Source: G016756615 sp050958605
GTDB lineage: Bacteria > Pseudomonadota > Alphaproteobacteria > Rhizobiales > Rhizobiaceae
Assembly (NCBI RefSeq): GCF_050958605.1
Contig: NZ_JBJHDO010000009.1
Coordinates: 234,370-298,369, forward strand
Direction of reading: 5' to 3'
DNA length: 64,000 nucleotides
Positions 61,114-64,000 of the stretch are shown in pieces. The position numbers and the translations under genes are program-made. The notes under the pieces are model-generated. The model was not told where the DNA came from. It searched no databases and saw only the letters and a list, made by a program, of their open reading frames with translations. Position 1 is the first letter of the stretch; each line of letters starts with the position of its first letter.

Positions 61114-61950
61114 TCATGCCCACCAAGTGCGCATGAACGAGGCATCGCTAGCCTTGCCGGTGAAGGCGGGCGCGCGCTTCTCGGCGAAAGAGGCCGCGCC
61201 TTCGCGCGAATCGGGTCCGGCGAGCGCTGCGGCAAGGCCTCGCGATTCCAGCTCGTGGGCGCGGCGCGGATGATCGGCATCGAGCAGCTTCCACAGGAGC
61301 TGGCGGTTCATCGCCACGGACATTGCAGCCGTGTTGGCGGCGATGTCACGCGCGATCTCCTCCGCCCTGGCCATCAGCGCGTCGGGTGCGAGCAATTCCT
61401 GCACAAGCCCCTTTTCCATCGCTTCGCCGGCCTGGATCATGCGCCCGGTCAGCATCCAATCGAGCGCGGTGCCGACTCCCACGATACGCGGCAGGAACCA
61501 GCTCGAGCAGGATTCGGCGACGATACCGCGCCGGGTGAAGACATAGCCGAACTTCGCGTCGGTCGAGGCGAGGCGGAAGTCCATCGCAAGCGGGAATGTC
61601 GCGCCGAACCCTACTGCCGGCCCGTTGATCGCGCCGATCACCGGCTTGACCATCTCATAGAGCCTGAGTGTCACCCGCCCCCCAAGGTCCGGATGCACGC
61701 CGTCGCCCGAGGCAGGATCGCCGCCCTCGGGAAGGCGGAATCCGTCCGCGAGATCGGTGCCGGCACAGAAGGCGCGTCCCCTGCCGCTGACGATTACGGC
61801 CCTGATCCCGTCGTCGGCGTCGGCCCGGTCCAAGGCAGACAGAAGTTCGTCAAGTGTCGACGCGCGCACAGCATTGAGCCTGCCCGGCCTGTTCAGCCAG
61901 ATCGTCGCAACGCCTTCCGACGCCATATACTCGATATCCGTGAATTCCAC
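61114..61950 (-). CDS. Enoyl-CoA hydratase/isomerase (crotonase)
   Basis: A 278-residue crotonase. The oxyanion segments are GRGRAFCAGTDLADGF and INGPAVGFGATFPLAMDF. Unlike the two PaaG-like crotonases in this window it carries YVFTRRGIVAESCSSWFLPR, with the glutamate expected of a hydratase or related lyase. The GTG at 61950, directly after GGGAGGAG, is preferred to a longer start at 62004. It is transcribed towards the ligase gene and away from the operator site at 62025. Confidence 0.87.
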   Translation of the reverse strand: MEFTDIEYMASEGVATIWLNRPGRLNAVRASTLDELLSALDRADADDGIRAVIVSGRGRAFCAGTDLADGFRLPEGGDPASGDGVHPDLGGRVTLRLYEMVKPVIGAINGPAVGFGATFPLAMDFRLASTDAKFGYVFTRRGIVAESCSSWFLPRIVGVGTALDWMLTGRMIQAGEAMEKGLVQELLAPDALMARAEEIARDIAANTAAMSVAMNRQLLWKLLDADHPRRAHELESRGLAAALAGPDSREGAASFAEKRAPAFTGKASDASFMRTWWA

Positions 61951-62024
61951 CCGGCTCCTCCCTGCAGCATCTGCCCGATGATGCGTCCATGTTGACAAGG
62001 TCAAAGGCAGAGGTCAATGTTGGA

Positions 62025-62035
62025 ATGTCGGACAT
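62025..62035. promoter_or_regulatory. FCD/GntR operator candidate, copy 5
   Basis: ATGTCGGACAT within GAATGTCGGACATTC (62023-62037). The core TGTCGGACA is the same as in copy 4, and the site sits midway between the two divergent crotonase genes. Confidence 0.65.
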
Positions 62036-62083
62036 TCGGATAGTTGGTGTGCGGCGCGGAGGAATTCGGGGGAGGCTGCTGCC

Positions 62084-62875
62084 ATGGGCAACGAAGAGAG
62101 CGTCAGGCTGACGGTCGAGGGCGCGGTGGCATGGCTTGCCTTCAACACGCCCGGCCGGCTCAACACGCTCACCCTCGATACGATTCGCCGCCTGGATGCC
62201 CTGCTGCGCGAGGTCGCGGCAAACCCCCACGTGCGCTGCCTTGTCGTCTGCGGCGAAGGGCGCGCCTTCATGGCCGGCGGCGATCTCGGCTATCTGGACG
62301 AGGCAGGCGAACAGGCCCCCGGCGAGGCGCGCAAGGTAATCATGGCCCTCAACGTGGCGGTCGAGGTGCTGAGCGATCTGCCAGTGCCGACAGTAGCCAG
62401 CGTTCACGGCGCAGTTGCGGGCGCGGGTAACAGCATCATGCTGGCCTGCGATCTCGCGATCGCGGCGAGCGACACCCGCTTCGTCTACGCCTACGACGCG
62501 ATAGCCAGCACGCCCGACGGTGGCCTGTCCTGGCTGCTGCCGCGCGTCGTCGGCCAGCGCCGCGCGCTGGAAATCGCCTTTCTCTCCGAACCGCTGACCG
62601 CGCAACGGGCGTTCGATCTTGGGCTGGTCAACCGCCTGGTGGATCCGGCCGCGCTCGAGGCCGAGACCGCCGCCCTTGCCGGCATGCTCGCCGGTAAGGC
62701 GACGCGCGCGCTGGTCGCGACGCGGCGCCTCATGCGGCAAGGCCAGGAACGAACATGGCGCGATCAGCTCGGCCAGGAATGCCTCGCCTTCTGCGAGTCG
62801 GCTCAGACGAGAGACTTTCGGGATGGCGTGCGCGCCTTCTTCGAAAAACGGCCGGCTCAATTTGTCGGCAAATGA
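62084..62875 (+). CDS. Enoyl-CoA hydratase/isomerase (PaaG-like)
   Basis: A 263-residue crotonase with GEGRAFMAGGDLGYL and VHGAVAGAGNSIMLACDLAI. The catalytic-site stretch YDAIASTPDGGLSWLLPRVV has the PaaG-type Asp, indicating isomerase rather than hydratase chemistry. GGGGGAGG lies eight bases before the ATG. It has the same length and style as the gene at 51423, suggesting paralogues serving the two acyl-CoA clusters. The TRAP binding-protein gene follows by 23 bases. Confidence 0.88.
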   Translation: MGNEESVRLTVEGAVAWLAFNTPGRLNTLTLDTIRRLDALLREVAANPHVRCLVVCGEGRAFMAGGDLGYLDEAGEQAPGEARKVIMALNVAVEVLSDLPVPTVASVHGAVAGAGNSIMLACDLAIAASDTRFVYAYDAIASTPDGGLSWLLPRVVGQRRALEIAFLSEPLTAQRAFDLGLVNRLVDPAALEAETAALAGMLAGKATRALVATRRLMRQGQERTWRDQLGQECLAFCESAQTRDFRDGVRAFFEKRPAQFVGK

Positions 62876-62898
62876 TAACGATCCAAGGGGAGAGGACA

Positions 62899-63996
62899 AT
62901 GATCGCATACGCACGCGGATTGCTTGCCGCGACGGCTGTTTTTGGCGCACTGCTGACGGGCACCGCCGGAGCCGCGGAATTCATCATATCGACGGGTCTC
63001 GGCAAGCCGCATCTTTGGGTCGGCAGCCACATGGACCCCTTCGCCGACGCCATCGAGCAGGGAAGCAATGGCGAGATCACGTTCACGCGGTTCTACGCAG
63101 GCGAGCTGACCGCCGTCGGGAGGGAACTGGACAGTTTGAACAGCGGCACCATCCATGTCGCCGCGCCGCTGCTGGCGCCCTATCACGAGGGCCGGTTCCC
63201 GCTGTCCGATGTCACCCAGCTGCCGACCTACGGCACGGATTCGCCGATGGTGACGCGGGCCTTCCAGAAACTCCTCGACTCCGACGTGGAATTGAAGGAC
63301 GGCAAGACCTTCTACCAATACGAGATCGCCGACAAAGGCATTCGCGCATGGGCGCTGGGCGCGACGGCGCCCTATTCGATCTCAACGGTGAAGAAGGTCC
63401 TGAAGGAGCCGGCGGATCTCCAGGGCCTGCCGCTTCGCGCCGGCTCCGCCCTTCATACCATCGTGCTGGAGAAGCTGGGCGCCACGCCGGTGACGATTCC
63501 GGCTTCGCAGGCCTTCGAGGCGGCCTCGCGCGGCACGATCGAAGGCCTTGTGCTCGCCATCTCGGACTGGCCGTCCTATTCGCTCCAGCAACTGTTGCGG
63601 CACTCGATCGTCGATGTCTCCATCGGCCACTGGGAGAGCTATCTCGCGGTCAGCAACGAGATGTGGGACCAACTGAGCGACGAACAGAAGAAGCTCTGGG
63701 ACGAGACGGCGCGCGCCATCGGCACGAAGAACGCCGGACAATGGGAAGCGCGGGTCGGCACGGTCAAGGAGGAGTCGATCAGCAAGGATGGCGGGTCGTT
63801 CGTGTCGATCAACGATCTGTCGCCGGCCATGAAGGCCCACATCGACAAGGCGGCGGCCGACACATGGGTCGCCTGGATCGAAAAGACCGAGGCGAACGGG
63901 CATCCGGCGCGGGCGACGGCGAAGCTCTATGCCGAGCTCATCCAGGCCGAAGGGGGCAAGCTGCCGTCGGGCGTTGCCGAATATCTGGCGAAGTGA
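62899..63996 (+). CDS. TRAP transporter substrate-binding protein (DctP family)
   Basis: A 365-residue periplasmic protein with signal peptide MIAYARGLLAATAVFGALLT and GTAGAA before EFIISTGLGKPH. KVLKEPADLQGLPLRAGSAL followed by GATPVTIPASQAFEAASRGT is the DctP ligand segment, containing the arginine that usually binds a carboxylate. The start at 62899 follows AGAGGA. The gene ends a few bases before the window edge; DctQ and DctM genes are expected just beyond. It probably imports the acid that this cluster degrades (inference). Confidence 0.9.
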   Translation: MIAYARGLLAATAVFGALLTGTAGAAEFIISTGLGKPHLWVGSHMDPFADAIEQGSNGEITFTRFYAGELTAVGRELDSLNSGTIHVAAPLLAPYHEGRFPLSDVTQLPTYGTDSPMVTRAFQKLLDSDVELKDGKTFYQYEIADKGIRAWALGATAPYSISTVKKVLKEPADLQGLPLRAGSALHTIVLEKLGATPVTIPASQAFEAASRGTIEGLVLAISDWPSYSLQQLLRHSIVDVSIGHWESYLAVSNEMWDQLSDEQKKLWDETARAIGTKNAGQWEARVGTVKEESISKDGGSFVSINDLSPAMKAHIDKAAADTWVAWIEKTEANGHPARATAKLYAELIQAEGGKLPSGVAEYLAK

Positions 63997-64000
63997 TCGC

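Overview
The window looks like a chromosomal segment of a Rhizobiales alphaproteobacterium, most likely Mesorhizobium/Phyllobacteriaceae-like (inference). The grounds are high GC, tandem rhizobial-type porins, many solute-binding-protein transport operons, GntR-controlled catabolic clusters, and several families of palindromic intergenic repeats of the type common in rhizobial genomes.

Layout. (A) 1-14250: an operon of two giant uncharacterised proteins (at least 2,509 and 1,779 residues), an orphan 55-residue TatA-like protein, a secreted M23/LytM-like protein and a small decayed secreted ORF. Its right side is marked by a 3' tRNA-Arg remnant (14281-14328) and an intact tRNA-Arg(CCG). (B) 14820-24850: housekeeping and metabolic genes: YbaK deacylase, Rid-family protein, cupin, D,D-carboxypeptidase, MetE-C-like methyltransferase, P-loop kinase, DUF2270 membrane protein, hyuA/hyuB and ferredoxin-NADP reductase. 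(C) 25116-34041: an amino-sugar (probably GlcNAc or chito-oligosaccharide) system made of a leftward sugar ABC transporter and a rightward kinase - GntR - SIS deaminase - NagA operon. Two near-identical 18-bp operator-like sites lie between them. (D) 34878-38801: three tandem porins. (E) 38785-41690: a small foreign patch with a prophage-type HNH nuclease remnant, an AT-rich gene for an OTT_1508-like zinc deaminase, and an IS transposase broken by an amber codon. (F) 41700-49511: a polyamine locus with PotA-B-C-D type ABC transporter, YtcJ-like amidohydrolase, acetylpolyamine amidohydrolase-like enzyme and N-carbamoylputrescine amidase. (G) 49812-54612: a TetR-led acyl-CoA cluster with a palindrome between its -35 and -10. 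(H) 54723-63996: acyl-CoA dehydrogenase, quinone oxidoreductase, FCD-type GntR regulator, APH-like kinase, acyl-CoA ligase, two crotonases and a TRAP binding protein. This group is tied together by five copies of a TTGTCGGACAA-type palindrome. The kinase, dehydrogenase and ligase resemble 4-hydroxyacid (levulinate/ACAD10-11) catabolism.

Most worth following up: the giant-protein/TatA/LytM operon, the lone OTT_1508-like deaminase in the AT-rich patch, and the regulons readable from the operator palindromes. No CRISPR array, rRNA gene or intact prophage was seen.
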